Positions 9,600 to 19,041 of a stretch of DNA of 64,000 nucleotides are shown here, piece by piece. Source of the DNA: Pseudoips prasinana (Eukaryota > Arthropoda > Insecta > Lepidoptera > Nolidae). Made by a program: the position numbers and the translations under genes. How positions within the stretch are numbered: position 1 is the first letter of the stretch; each line of letters starts with the position of its first letter. Where the stretch lies: NCBI GenBank assembly GCA_951640165.1, contig OX621234.1:4097001-4161000 (forward strand), written 5' to 3'. The notes beneath the pieces are model-generated. The model had not been told where the DNA came from and made no database searches. It saw nothing but the letters and a program-made list of their open reading frames with translations.

Positions 9600-10125
9600 T
9601 TACATAAGTGATATGATTCGCTTAACATGACTGTGAATTAAATGGAGTTTCCTGTTAATTCGTGAGATTACGTTTGTATGCAACTAACATGTTAAATTTG
9701 ATGCTAATCAGTTACCGCACCGGAATAACTTACGCCTAGCGTTGGCAATCTGCCAGATAAGGCTCATGGCACATTGTACCAGCGGCACATGGTCAAACTG
9801 GATACGGATAGCGCGTTCCTTAGTTACGTTAGTCGGGATTAGAGTTGCCATTTTTCCCGTTTACCTATTTACCCGGATTTGTCCTAGTTTAGAGGGTGTC
9901 TGGGGTGCGTCCGGGTAGGGTTTCATTTGTAGTCCGGGCTTAAAATTTATAGTCTTGGACTATCGCAGTGTGGACAACCAACGAACTGACACTGGCACTG
10001 GCAGTGAGTCTGGGCTCCAAAATCGGGGGATATCACGCGTCATGTCCTGGTTGCCAATTTTTGGAGATGGTAACCCTAGTCAGGATACGTAACTCACGCA
10101 TACATATGATGGATACGCGGCAGAC
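9600..10125. other. no recognised feature
   Basis: Mixed-composition DNA with short direct echoes of 8700-8780 (gtgaattaaatggagtttcc at about 9633 versus 8731), so part of it is a second copy of that AT-rich segment. Nothing coding. Confidence 0.4.
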
Positions 10126-10315
10126 TCCGTTTTTTTTATAAGCGAGGGGGATCCGCTAATAGTGTCTACGGGTGGGTATGTCTGACTCACACCGACTAAA
10201 TTTAACCTGCCGTGGACTTCGCGAACGCGGGTATGCTGCTCCGGTGCAGCCCTATTGCACCCTGTCCCATGTGATCGGGGCACGTGACCTGGGAGGGCTC
10301 AGGATTTTTTTTAAA

Positions 10316-10455
10316 GACAACGCCCGCATTAGTGAATCTATTCCCTGTGTCGCGAGGTAGGTACTTGACAAACATATAATAGACGGACACAAATTACACC
10401 CATTGCCCTCCCCTATTGTCGACTCCTGCCAGTCCGGCACAGCGACTGCGCCACA
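10316..10455 (-). mobile_element. SINE-D, diverged
   Basis: It carries the family body (ataatagacggacacaaatt read on the plus strand) and the head end gcgccacac. The tRNA-like head is heavily altered. Confidence 0.65.
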
Positions 10456-10464
10456 CATAGATCG

Positions 10465-10625
10465 TTGTCGTCCCAGAGCTGCTTACACGTGGGGCCCGTA
10501 GAGGACACGCTGCCGCCGCCGGTCTGCGAGCGGGATCGGCTCGTTCCTGATCCCGCTCGTCGGCCTACTTTTGGAGCATGACTGCCTCACAGAAGGAGAC
10601 CACGGTGTCCTCGCGTCCGTCTCCC
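10465..10625 (-). pseudogene. R1-like LINE ORF2, extreme C-terminus
   Basis: The minus strand encodes TVVSFCEAVMLQK, then an in-frame TAG, then an Arg/Glu-rich run. I know this Ser-Phe-Cys-Glu-x-Val-Met-x-x-Lys tail with a charged C-terminus from lepidopteran R1-type LINE ORF2 proteins, so the assignment is from memory of the family. A perfect 11-bp hairpin (cgagcgggatc with its complement, about 10527-10559) lies within it. Only about 40 codons survive and there is no catalytic domain. Confidence 0.55.
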
Positions 10626-10790
10626 GGGGCTTTCCAATAGATGAAGGTTAAAAATGACATGAATGTTCAGGCTTCCATGAAAACATGTGTCGTCATAAAT
10701 GGTCCGGAATCGATTTTTAAGCAGTTGGAAGACATTGTTATTTATTTGACCAAAATGATACTTTACTATTCAGTATAACGTGTATAAATG
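10626..10790. other. spacer with a MITE-3 core fragment
   Basis: About 10672-10735 holds gtcgtcataaatggtccgga, then atcgattttta, the reverse complement of the MITE-3 core. The remainder is unassigned. Confidence 0.5.
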
Positions 10791-10920
10791 TACAGACGCC
10801 AGCACATCAAGCTACCCCAATCTGTAAAAGTTCCCCAATTGAAAGTGAACCTTATGCTTTTGTGATAAAGTTGAGAATAAATTTGAAAGATTGGGGTAGC
10901 TTGATGTGCTGGCGTCTGTA
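10791..10920. mobile_element. MITE-2, complete
   Basis: 130-bp element with perfect 33-bp terminal inverted repeats beginning tacagacgccagcacatcaa. The interior has ccccaattgaaagtgaacct. The second copy is at 53252-53388. No coding capacity and no obvious target duplication. Confidence 0.92.
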
Positions 10921-11165
10921 CCACAAGAAAACTACTTCAATTACGGACAATTTGCGGTTTCACCGTTTTTGTGGCAATTTATGTAATCATGCGAAATGAT
11001 AGTCGAAAAATAGAGGTATAAACGAAGATGTTATGTGATGTCATTTGTATGTTATTATGATACACCGCATTACACTAGGTACATATATATCACACACCTA
11101 CCACGTCTGAAATTATAATGCTTGCAAATATTGTAGCTGAATGTAGTTAAACTTATAGCATCTCA
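10921..11165. other. no recognised feature
   Basis: AT-rich spacer. Confidence 0.4.
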
Positions 11166-11169
11166 AGGC

Positions 11170-11460
11170 CTGGGTGGGAAGCAAGGGCGGTTACGTCACC
11201 TACAGACTGACACAGATACTTACCGGACTACTACTATTTATGCCAGATAGGCCGAGAAGCGACGACACATTGTCACCATTGCGGGAGCTACCTGGACTCT
11301 GCCCAGCACACACTCGCCGAGTGCCTAGTCTGGGAAGACGAGAGGCGAGGGGGCATGGGAGCAGCATACCCGGGTTCCGGGGGTTCCTCCCACTAGGCGC
11401 CAGAATAATTCCCCGGCAGGTTAGGTTTAGTCGGTGCGAGTCAGACACTTTTTGAGGGTG
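11170..11460 (+). pseudogene. R1-like LINE ORF2 C-terminal region, frameshifted
   Basis: One frame gives GGYVTYRLTQILTG, the start of the C-terminal region that follows the reverse transcriptase/RNase H part in R1-like LINEs. A second frame about 50 nt on gives THCHHCGSYLDSAQHTLAEC and LVWEDERR, the Cys-Cys-His-Cys-like box of the same region. An indel or deletion separates them. About 11346-11460 is GC-rich 3' sequence that shares gcaggttaggtttagtcggt with the remnant at 10130-10300. It is a remnant only. Confidence 0.65.
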
Positions 11461-11699
11461 GCATGCGTAAGAATTCTCCTGCATTACCAAAAAAGCCTAT
11501 ACCATTAACTTTTATATATTTTTTTATGTTTTTTATTTTCAAAAAACTTATATTAGATTTACAATAATGCATGCCGTACCACGAAAACGTCACAGGGTTT
11601 ATCTGGGTACCAGCGAGCCGTTCACGTATACCATATTAAAAGGTTAATACATGATACATAATAGGTAGATACAAAAACAATATAAAAACAATACAATAA
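11461..11699. other. no recognised feature
   Basis: AT-rich, probably the 3' UTR of the minus-strand LINE piece at 11700-11940, but I see no defining tail. Confidence 0.35.
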
Positions 11700-11940
11700 T
11701 AATTAACTAACACCGTTTTTTAAGAAGAACTTTTTAGATTTGTGCTTAAAGCGTTTGGAACCATTTTTGTACAATGTTTGAAGATCTTCTGGTAGGCTGT
11801 TCAGGTAAGAGAGTATCAAGTAGCCTGCAACTCTCGTTCCGTACAAATTTGTTATTTTGGGTAATTTGTATTTGTTTTGATACGGGACTGATCCCAGAAA
11901 TCCGATTTTGAAATTTCAATGGAACATTTGGTTTTGTCGA
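11700..11940 (-). pseudogene. LINE C-terminal fragment
   Basis: The minus strand encodes TRVAGYLILSYLNSLPEDLQ, followed by a basic run KRFKHKSKKFFLKNGVS and a stop (about 11706-11708). The N-S-L-P-x-D box plus a basic C-terminal helix is the usual end of CR1/Jockey-like ORF2 proteins. No catalytic region. The upstream sequence changes frame at once. Confidence 0.55.
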
Positions 11941-12179
11941 CGATTATTCCCCCGCGGCGTGTCAGATTTTTATGAATTCAGATAAATAGACGAGTATAAA
12001 TTTGAAGAAAATTCGTTCTGCCGTTTCGGAAAAGTACGATCAGGAACGAACAACAGGAGTCGTCTAAGAAAGAGCTTCGTTTACACTCAGCTTAACAATG
12101 TATAAATGTGCTTTATCAATGGCTTCAAAGAATATTAATTCCTATAGATAATTTCACCAAACCAGACAATTCTAAGGAA
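11941..12179. other. no recognised feature
   Basis: AT-rich spacer before the RTE-1 fragment. Confidence 0.35.
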
Positions 12180-12433
12180 CTGACATAGCTCGAAAAATTG
12201 CCGAGCTGAAGTGGCAGTGGGTGGGGAACATAGCTTGTAAGAACGACAGCTGCTGGGGCAGAAAGATTATCGAGTGGTGTCCAAGAATCGGAGATGAACC
12301 GTGGGCATGACTTCTAAAAGATGGACTGTTGGATTTGGGATTGGATGCGGGTAGAGCAAGATCGGCAATTGAGAAGATCTTTAGGGAGGCCTTTATCCAG
12401 TAATGGACGTCTTTCTGCTGATAATAATAATAA
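12180..12433 (+). mobile_element. RTE-1 3'-terminal fragment
   Basis: Diverged copy of the last 250 bp of RTE-1 (compare 52220-52490): ctgaagtggcagtgggt, the RRSVG-region equivalent, gatcggcaattgagaagatc, and the 3' end ggacgtctttctgctgata followed by a taataata tail. The coding frame is lost. Confidence 0.85.
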
Positions 12434-12798
12434 TGTCATCCTAGCCGAGATCCGGCCACGGCGGCCAGTCTTAAAGGAGACTAGCCATCTGCGCGGGACA
12501 TATTATAGTGCTCAAGTGTGTGCGCAAACACAGGAGCACTTTCTATTCCATCACTCTCATGATCCGATGGGACGACTAGCGACACGACCGGAAAGAGGTC
12601 AGGTACAGGACCGACGGCTTTACGTGCTCTCCGAGGCACGGGGGTATAATACCGCCAACTCCCAGACTTCGGGCTGATATTAAGATTATTTCGTTTTACT
12701 GAAAAATGCCAAAATCACTTTCGGCCCGACCCAGGATTTGAACCCAGGACCTCGTTATCTGCGGTTGAACACGCTAGCGCTAGACCAACGAGGCAGTC
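12434..12798 (-). mobile_element. SINE-B, near full length
   Basis: The tRNA-like head is at 12727-12798 on the minus strand (B box aatcctgggtcggg-like; A-box region gtctagcgctagcgtg). The body has gtgtgcgcaaacacaggagc and ccgatgggacgactagcgac. It sits exactly downstream of the RTE-1 tail. Confidence 0.85.
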
Positions 12799-13010
12799 AA
12801 ATTTTTTCTGCTGATACGATGATAGGTACACTTTAAAGAGTTATTGAAAGACAAACTGAGATCATTGTCGATATTCCTAGGCTTAGAATTCCTTTAATGT
12901 TATAAGGTTGTTTTTTATACGTCATCTACATTTCTCGATTAATAATTGATGACTGTAGTGAAGAATATAATGTGCTTATGCCTTTAGGCTTCTTATTGTA
13001 ATACAATTAA

Positions 13011-13287
13011 AAAAACCGGCCAAGTGCGAGTAGGACTCGCGCACGAAGGGTACCGTACCATTATCTATAAAAACGAGAAAAAAATTCACGTTTGTTATAT
13101 TGGGGCCCCCTTAAATATTTATTTTATATTTTAGTATTTGTTGGCAACAGAAATACATCATCTGTGAAAATTTCAACTGACTAACTATCACGATTTATGA
13201 GATACAGCCTGGTGGCAGACGGTAGACAGACGGCGAAGTCTTAGTAAAAGGGTCCCGTTTTACCCTTTGAGTACGGAACCCTAATAA
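13011..13287 (+). repeat. REP-P, complete
   Basis: It starts aaaaaaccggccaagtgcga, then ggactcgcgcacgaaggg. It ends gtcccgttttaccctttgag, then tacggaaccctaa. The ends share a gggt(t/a)ccgta / tacggaaccc inverted word. The inner cagcctggtggcagacgg region is conserved in the other copies (31295-32218, 35012-35815, 42304-42903). It is a common lepidopteran repeat; its class is unknown to me. Confidence 0.85.
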
Positions 13288-13304
13288 AAAAGAAACCCTC
13301 ATCT

Positions 13305-13455
13305 ATGTCTTCCTGGCTGTGTGGTAGCCAGTCCCAATGGAGACTCGCATCTGACATATTATAGTGCATAAGTGTATGCGCAAACACAAATGCACTTTCT
13401 ATTTGCTCACTCTCATGATTCGATGGGACTGTTAGTCAACACGGACATAAAGAGG
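13305..13455 (-). mobile_element. SINE-B body fragment
   Basis: catattatagtgcataagtg, gcgcaaacacaaatgcactt and gattcgatgggactg match the SINE-B body. The head is missing, cut by MITE-3 at 13463. Confidence 0.75.
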
Positions 13456-13462
13456 TTAGGTA

Positions 13463-13690
13463 CAGGGGCTCTACCGGCTAAGTCGCTAAACATAGATTTC
13501 TTAAATGGCGTTCAAATAAATAAAGGTAAGAATTATTTAATCAATCGTTAAATCGGCTTCAACGTTGACAATCGATTCGGGACCATTTATGACGTCATAG
13601 GCGCTCATTGATTTAGTCATTTTGAACCTTTATTTATTTGAACGCCATTTAAGAAATCGATGTTCGTCGACTTAGCCGGTAGAGGCCCTG
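13463..13690. mobile_element. MITE-3, complete
   Basis: About 228 bp with long terminal inverted repeats: ggggctctaccggctaagtc, then tagatttcttaaatggcgtt, and their complements on the right. The core reads atcgattcgggaccatttat and then gacgtcat, so it includes TGACGTCA. It is inserted at the edge of SINE-B. Confidence 0.88.
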
Positions 13691-13691
13691 G

Positions 13692-14090
13692 TCCAACCGT
13701 TTACGTACGACTATATGCTAAAAATACCTTTATAAGACGCTCTTGTAATTTTTATGATAAAAATCGTAATAGTGTTGATATTTTCTCAAACTCTTATTCA
13801 CAATTTAGACTTAAAATAAGAAAATTACTACTAAATAATAGCTATAAAGATACAAAAAACTATTTAGATTGTATAATTTATTTGATAATCTTGTATGTGT
13901 TCTCAAAGTAAACTAGGAACATATGTTAGTTATAAAAGCGTTATGTTATTAGTATGCAAAGATGTCCAGTATTTTGTATTGAATTTTATATGTCACCCTA
14001 AAAATAAAAATTGTAATTATTTCTATGTTAATTAATGTAATTGGTTATTAACCGTTTTATTTAACTATAAATAAATAAAGAAATTAAGCT
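13692..14090 (+). pseudogene. LINE C-terminal fragment and 3' UTR
   Basis: Frame with FIRRSCNFYDKNRNSVDIFS, then SYSQFRLKIRKLL and a stop near 13911. The N-x-x-x-x-x-D-I-F-x-x-S-x-x-x-F-[KR] pattern is a typical LINE ORF2 end. An AT-rich 3' UTR follows, with a poly(A)-signal-like aataaataaag near 14070. No catalytic domain. Confidence 0.6.
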
Positions 14091-14218
14091 GTTTGTTTCC
14101 TAAATAAATAGAATAAAATAAAAATAAATATATTAAAAGACATGGATGATGCACGTATAATGCTGTAGAGGTTAATATAAAGTTATCATCAAGAGTAAGA
14201 TAAACCGCATATTTTATT

Positions 14219-14575
14219 GATAGGCCTGTGGCTTGGTTGGCAAATGCTTGCTTTACGCGCCGCAGGTCGTGGGTTCAATTCCCACTCAAGACAGATATTT
14301 GTGCGCATGAACATGTCTGTTTGTCCTGAGTCTGGGTGTATTCAAACACTGATTGACTCAAAACACAGGATCTCTCCTAGTTTGGGAGTCGGGGGCAACT
14401 CTATATACTACTTGTATAGCCGAAATTTAGTTATCTATTTGGTACATCTTTCCTTGTTTTTTTTTTTATCTTGTCTGTTATATTAAGTTAACATTATTTT
14501 AAAACTTAATGTTAAAATACCAAACCGTTGTACTATTGGCTGCTAATAAACCATTAATTATTATTATTATATATT
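14219..14575 (+). mobile_element. SINE-C with tail
   Basis: The tRNA-like head gcttggttggcaaatgcttg, then caggtcgtgggttcaattcc, is followed by the body gaacatgtctgtttgtcctg and agtctgggtgta. The 3' part is partly replaced by T-rich sequence and ends in an ATT repeat (about 14556-14570). Confidence 0.85.
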
Positions 14576-14578
14576 ATA

Positions 14579-14899
14579 CTAGCTGTGCGCCGCGGTTTTG
14601 CCCGCGTTAAACTTTATAAATGATCGCAGCTCCTGCCCCGTAGGTGATAGCGTGATAATATGTAGCCTATATGTTGACCCGACCTCTTAGTAATATTCAT
14701 GCCAAATTTTAAGTAAATCCATGCAGTACTTTTTGAGTTTAGCCCGGACATACAAACAGACAAACAGATAAACAGACAAAAATTCTAAAAGCTATATTTT
14801 TGGCTTCGGTATCGATTGTAGATCACGCCCCAAGTATTCTTTAAAAAAAATATTCAATGTACAGTTTTGACTTTCCTACGATTTTATTATATGTATAGA
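14579..14899 (-). mobile_element. HEL-1 (Helitron-like, non-autonomous)
   Basis: On the minus strand it starts TCTATACATATAATAAAATC, then gtaggaaagtcaaaactgt. It ends cgcgggcaaaaccgcggcg, then cacagCTAG. A TC start, a GC hairpin shortly before the end and a CTAG end fit Helitron termini. The interior contains tatgtccgggctaaactcaa. Other copies are at 22774-23072 and 43617-43930. Confidence 0.7.
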
Positions 14900-15057
14900 T
14901 TATTCTTATTCTTCTGGTGGCGACTATTTCCAGTCCCCGAAGGTCCTGGTAACTCTGCGCTCTCCGCTCCAACCAAACTTCCCTGTCCAACCCTGCAAGA
15001 TAGATTAATTGCAGAATCTTTTTGGCAGTAGTATCGATAACATCGAGTCAAGTCTGG

Positions 15058-15283
15058 GTTTAAGTATCTAGCCCCAAACTAAGCAAAGCTTGTACTATGG
15101 GTACCAGGCGACGATATAAATACTTGTATAGATAGATAAATACTTAAATACATAAAAAACATCCATGATTCGGAAACAAATATTCGTGCTCATCACACAA
15201 ATATTTGCACTTACCGGGATTCGAACCCAGGACCACCAGCTTCGTAGGCAGGAGCACTACCAACTAGGCTACGGTGACCGCCA
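15058..15283 (-). mobile_element. SINE-A
   Basis: Minus strand: tRNA-like head with gcctagttggtagtgctcct and gggttcgaatcccgg, then the body with gcacgaatatttgtttc, then the 3' part gtacaagctttgcttagttt. The tail is truncated at about 15058. Confidence 0.88.
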
Positions 15284-15367
15284 TACCGCCCGAATAATGT
15301 CCTAAGATATTATTATTATATAGGTACTTGATGGCAAGTGTCAAATGATAGATATCTTTTTTTAAAA
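15284..15367. other. short AT-rich spacer
   Basis: It includes a small attattattat run. Nothing else is visible. Confidence 0.35.
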
Positions 15368-15562
15368 GACGACGCCCGCACTAGGTACCTAATCTTGATG
15401 TCGCGGGGTACTTTACAAACATATAATAGACGGACACCAATTATTACACCCAGACTCAGAACAACTATTTATGGCTGACACAAATAGTTGTACGACGCGG
15501 GATTCAAACCCGCGACACGAAGCGGCGAGGCAACTGTCTTAGCCGCTGCGCCACACGTGCAG
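15368..15562 (-). mobile_element. SINE-D, near full length
   Basis: Best SINE-D copy. The minus-strand head reads gcacgtgtggcgcagcggct, then agacagttgcctcgccgctt, then gcgggtttgaatcccgcg. The body and 3' end (gcgacatcaagattaggtac) follow. Confidence 0.88.
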
Positions 15563-15574
15563 TAACTGTCCGAC

Positions 15575-15730
15575 TAGTATCGTCCACAGCTGGACAAAAG
15601 CATACCCACAGAATGGGGGAATACGCCATAACGCCACGCTTAGCAGACACAGAAGAACTCTTTTGCCCTTTCTCTGGTAGGTATTCCTTCGGGACGATTT
15701 CTACGCCCCCACGGGTCACCACACAGCGAA
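15575..15730 (-). mobile_element. RTE-1-derived composite (5' region joined to 3' end)
   Basis: On the minus strand a stretch of RTE-1 5' UTR (gtggggg, ggcaaaagag region, then ctaagcgtggcgttatggcg) runs directly into the last about 50 bp of RTE-1 (gcttttgtccagctgtggac). All of the coding region is missing. The organisation is the same as the flanked copy at 18804-19041. Confidence 0.7.
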
Positions 15731-17497
15731 AAATTAGGGCACTTAATTGTAGCCTTACTTTAAACATGAGTTAACTAAAATATCTTCTTTATTACTTTAT
15801 CTTATAGGTTATATATATACAACATGTAACGTAATTAACGCACACCCTCAAACGCCCCAATTAGAATAATATGTTGTAATCATAATACATACACTGAATT
15901 TTAAATTTAACATGTATATGCATCGTTATTTACTAAATTAGTTTCTTGGAATAAAGTTTATTTTTCTTTAATTTGTATTGAATGATGGATTTTGTATGGA
16001 TACAAAAAATCTGCGATTTTAAAAGTCCTATTACTTTGATTTACGGTCCATTTCAATTTGTTTTGACTGCGCAGGATTAATATGACAATAATTTCCGTAG
16101 TTTTAATTATTTTTAAATAAAATATCGCTGGCCCCGGGCAATAAAGCGGTAATTTCAAAAATGGTTTTTTACAGGAGAAATAAAAGAAGCTAATTTGTTT
16201 ATAGTGCAGCGTACAGTGATCCAAAACAGGCGTTCAAAATGTCAAATGAAAGTTAATTTTTTTACCAATTTTACCTTATAAAAATAATTGTAATGGTATA
16301 AATATTTTATGAAATAATTGAAAAAATGTATAAAACAAATTATAGACGATATTGTTTTAATTGCAACATCATTAATGACTTTATAAACACACCGACCACT
16401 GACATTCAGGACTGTAAGAATATAATACGACGTATTTTCCCCTTTAGATCTCGAGCGTACCAGCCGATTACCACCTTCTTCAGGGAAATTTTATAGCCAA
16501 AGCTTAGCTGTATCGTCTACTAACCGTTATTTTAGAATCCTATCAATGAATCATATTTTTATGTAACTATTGTAACTGACTGATTTTGTAATGTGATTTA
16601 TTTTTTATTTTTAATCGTTTTAGACGGTGGTTTATGAAATTAATAGTTTTTTTCAGTCTTACTACAACCCTATATTTTGTTTTATTAAATTTTAATGACT
16701 TTTATTTAAAAACCCTTTCAAATCACATGTTTTTATTGAATATTAAACTTCGGAAATATCACAAAAACACTTAAAAATAATATTGTACCTTAATATGAAT
16801 AAAACCAGATAACTTAAATTAGCTGATAAACTTTGGAAACAAATATAAAATGGAAAAAAACTTAAAAAGAAATTAAAAATATTATGTTACTTTAATTTGA
16901 ATCTTCGCTTTCAATATCGATTTCTTCTTCAGAGTTCTCAACACAATGCAAATTATTATAAAATGTATGATAATGTTTCGGGATTGCATCAGTTTTGCAA
17001 AGACTCATCAAATCATCGTAAAGTGGTTTTGGTAAGGCGATTGGTTCTCTGTATCGTTTTCTTAGTTCATCTCCTGAAACATCAGTCACTGGCGTCTTTT
17101 TGGGTCTTCCTCTTGAAGATTGAAATGTATTCATCATCAAAGTTATACTTTAAATATATAACATCTGGGTGCGTTCAAGTAATTTTGATTTCGTGAATGT
17201 TTATCCACATAACTTTTTCATTACTTTATTCTGCTTGCAACCAGTGTTTTATGTCCATTATCTCCTTTAAATCAAAGAAGTTATGTTGTTCCATTTCCTT
17301 AAGATGAAATTTTTCACCATTGATCATGGTATTCATAATTACACCATACATTTAATCAGGAGTATAAATCGTGTGGTTTTTTTTTTGCGCGTTCGATAAG
17401 AGAATGCATCGAATCTCCTTTAGACTGGCTATGGCCAGTTTCAAAGTGCCTATGTATTATGTTAACTCCATACTTTTTGGACAAGCATAAATATTTT

Positions 17498-17757
17498 GAC
17501 GGTCACCATAGCCTAGTTGGTAGTGCTCCTGCCTACGAAGCTGGTGGTCCTGGGTTTGAATCCCGGTAAGTGCAAATATTTGTGTGATGAGCACGAATAT
17601 TTGTTTCTGAGTCATGGATGTTTTCTATGTATAAGTATTTATCTATCTATATAAGTATGTATATCGTCACCTGGTACCCATAGTACAAGCTTTGCTTAGT
17701 TTGGGGCTAGGATGATCTGTGTGACATCGTCCCGAGATATTATTATTATTATATTAA
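17498..17757 (+). mobile_element. SINE-A, full length, inside the transposon
   Basis: The head gacggtcaccatagcctagt, then gggtttgaatcccgg, the body with ctgagtcatggatgttttct, the 3' part gtacaagctttgcttagttt and an ATT tail. It interrupts the transposase remnant. Confidence 0.93.
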
Positions 17758-18803
17758 AGAACAAAGATAATCCTATTTTTATTCTGCCCAGCACAACCAT
17801 CAGAATAAAATATAAAAGTCTTAATACCACGTTGGCTCTCAGTTTCAATAAAATTTCGGACGATGCCGATTTCATTAGCACCCCTTTTGGGCATTTTATA
17901 GTGCCAAAGATAGCAGTAACCTCGTCCACTTAATGAGTTATAAATCGTAAAGTTATATATAGGATACTTTCGCTTGTAATGAAAGATCCGACCTCTGATT
18001 GAGGAATCGTCAGAACTTTTTCCAGATCATGAATAGCGACGACAGTAGTTGTAGAATCGACTTCTATTTTATCTTTATTTTTGAGTTCACGAACACATTC
18101 CTTGTTTCTAATGTGCTTTGTGTAAACTTCTTGGAGTTGGTCTTTTCGTTCACCATTAGCTTGACGATACAATGTACATTGGCCGCACATATCTTTTTTA
18201 GGTTTGTGAAAATAATAATTGAATTTTGTAATAAACACAGTTTCATACTGTCGTTTTGTGGCCATCTTTACATCAATATCTTTACATAATTTGCACTCTT
18301 AAACCATCCATCAGAATATAGCCTGTACATTTTGGAAATGTTCAGTGTTTCTTCTAAGTATAACTTCTTAGTATCTTTTCGGACATAATGTGATTCTTTA
18401 ACTGGAAATTGTTTTATATGTGCAATAACACTTTGCTCTGTTGAAACGGTCATTTTCCTTGGTCTATTTTCATGCTGACCTCTGTTATCTTTGACTTCTT
18501 CAGATTTCCTTTTCTCTATTGCTGTGTTAACTGTTTTACGCGAATACTAAGGGTATTCAAAAAAACAATTGCAAACGTTAATTGATTCAATTCCATTTAT
18601 CTTGAAAAAATTGCTTATAGTTTGTGTCCCGTTTTTTGTTCTTACTAGTTGCATTTTTTTATATCTTTAGTATTCACGTGTCGTAAGATATAGTGCCCCT
18701 GATCCTAGTGATCACTAAGTTTACAAAATACAATATAGCCTGCCGGGAGACTTGAGAAATCTGTTCACCACATTTTTTATTACATTTACAGGCGTCCTTC
18801 ATC

Positions 18804-19041
18804 ATTACAGCTTAATAAGTCCACTGCTGGACAAGCCTCCCTCAAGAATCGTCTTGGGGGGATATGCCATAATCGCCACGCTTGGCAGGCGGGTTGGCGA
18901 TCGCAGTAAGGTGTTCATAGTAATCAGAAGGAAGCTGCTGCCCATCCTCTGGTAGATATTCCCTCGGGTCGACTTCTACGCCCCCCACGGGATGAGATGG
19001 GGTGATGATATTCTGATTCTGATATTTGTCGCCGTCACCAC
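18804..19041 (-). mobile_element. RTE-1-derived composite with 16-bp target duplication
   Basis: A 238-bp unit. On the minus strand it starts with the RTE-1 5' UTR (gtgtggtgacggcg-like, then gatcgccaacccgcctgcca and gcgtggcgattatggc) and runs into the RTE-1 3' end (cttgtccagcagtggac). It is flanked by direct repeats acaggcgtccttcatc at 18788-18803 and 19042-19057. Without it, the flanking transposase frame reads through a Cys-rich segment. Confidence 0.85.

Larger units (their letters stand above)
10130..10625 (-). mobile_element. R1-like LINE 3' end, interrupted by SINE-D
   Basis: On the minus strand it has a C-terminal coding remnant (10625 to about 10465), a SINE-D insertion (about 10455-10316), and a GC-rich 3' UTR (about 10300-10130) that includes gcaggttaaatttagtcggt and gtgagtcagac. 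The same 3' UTR word recurs at 11405-11455. Confidence 0.65.

Noticed and set aside
13011..13287. Naming REP-P as a specific published lepidopteran element
   Set aside because: I recognise the accggccaagtgcgagt word as common in Lepidoptera but cannot tie it to a named family with certainty.
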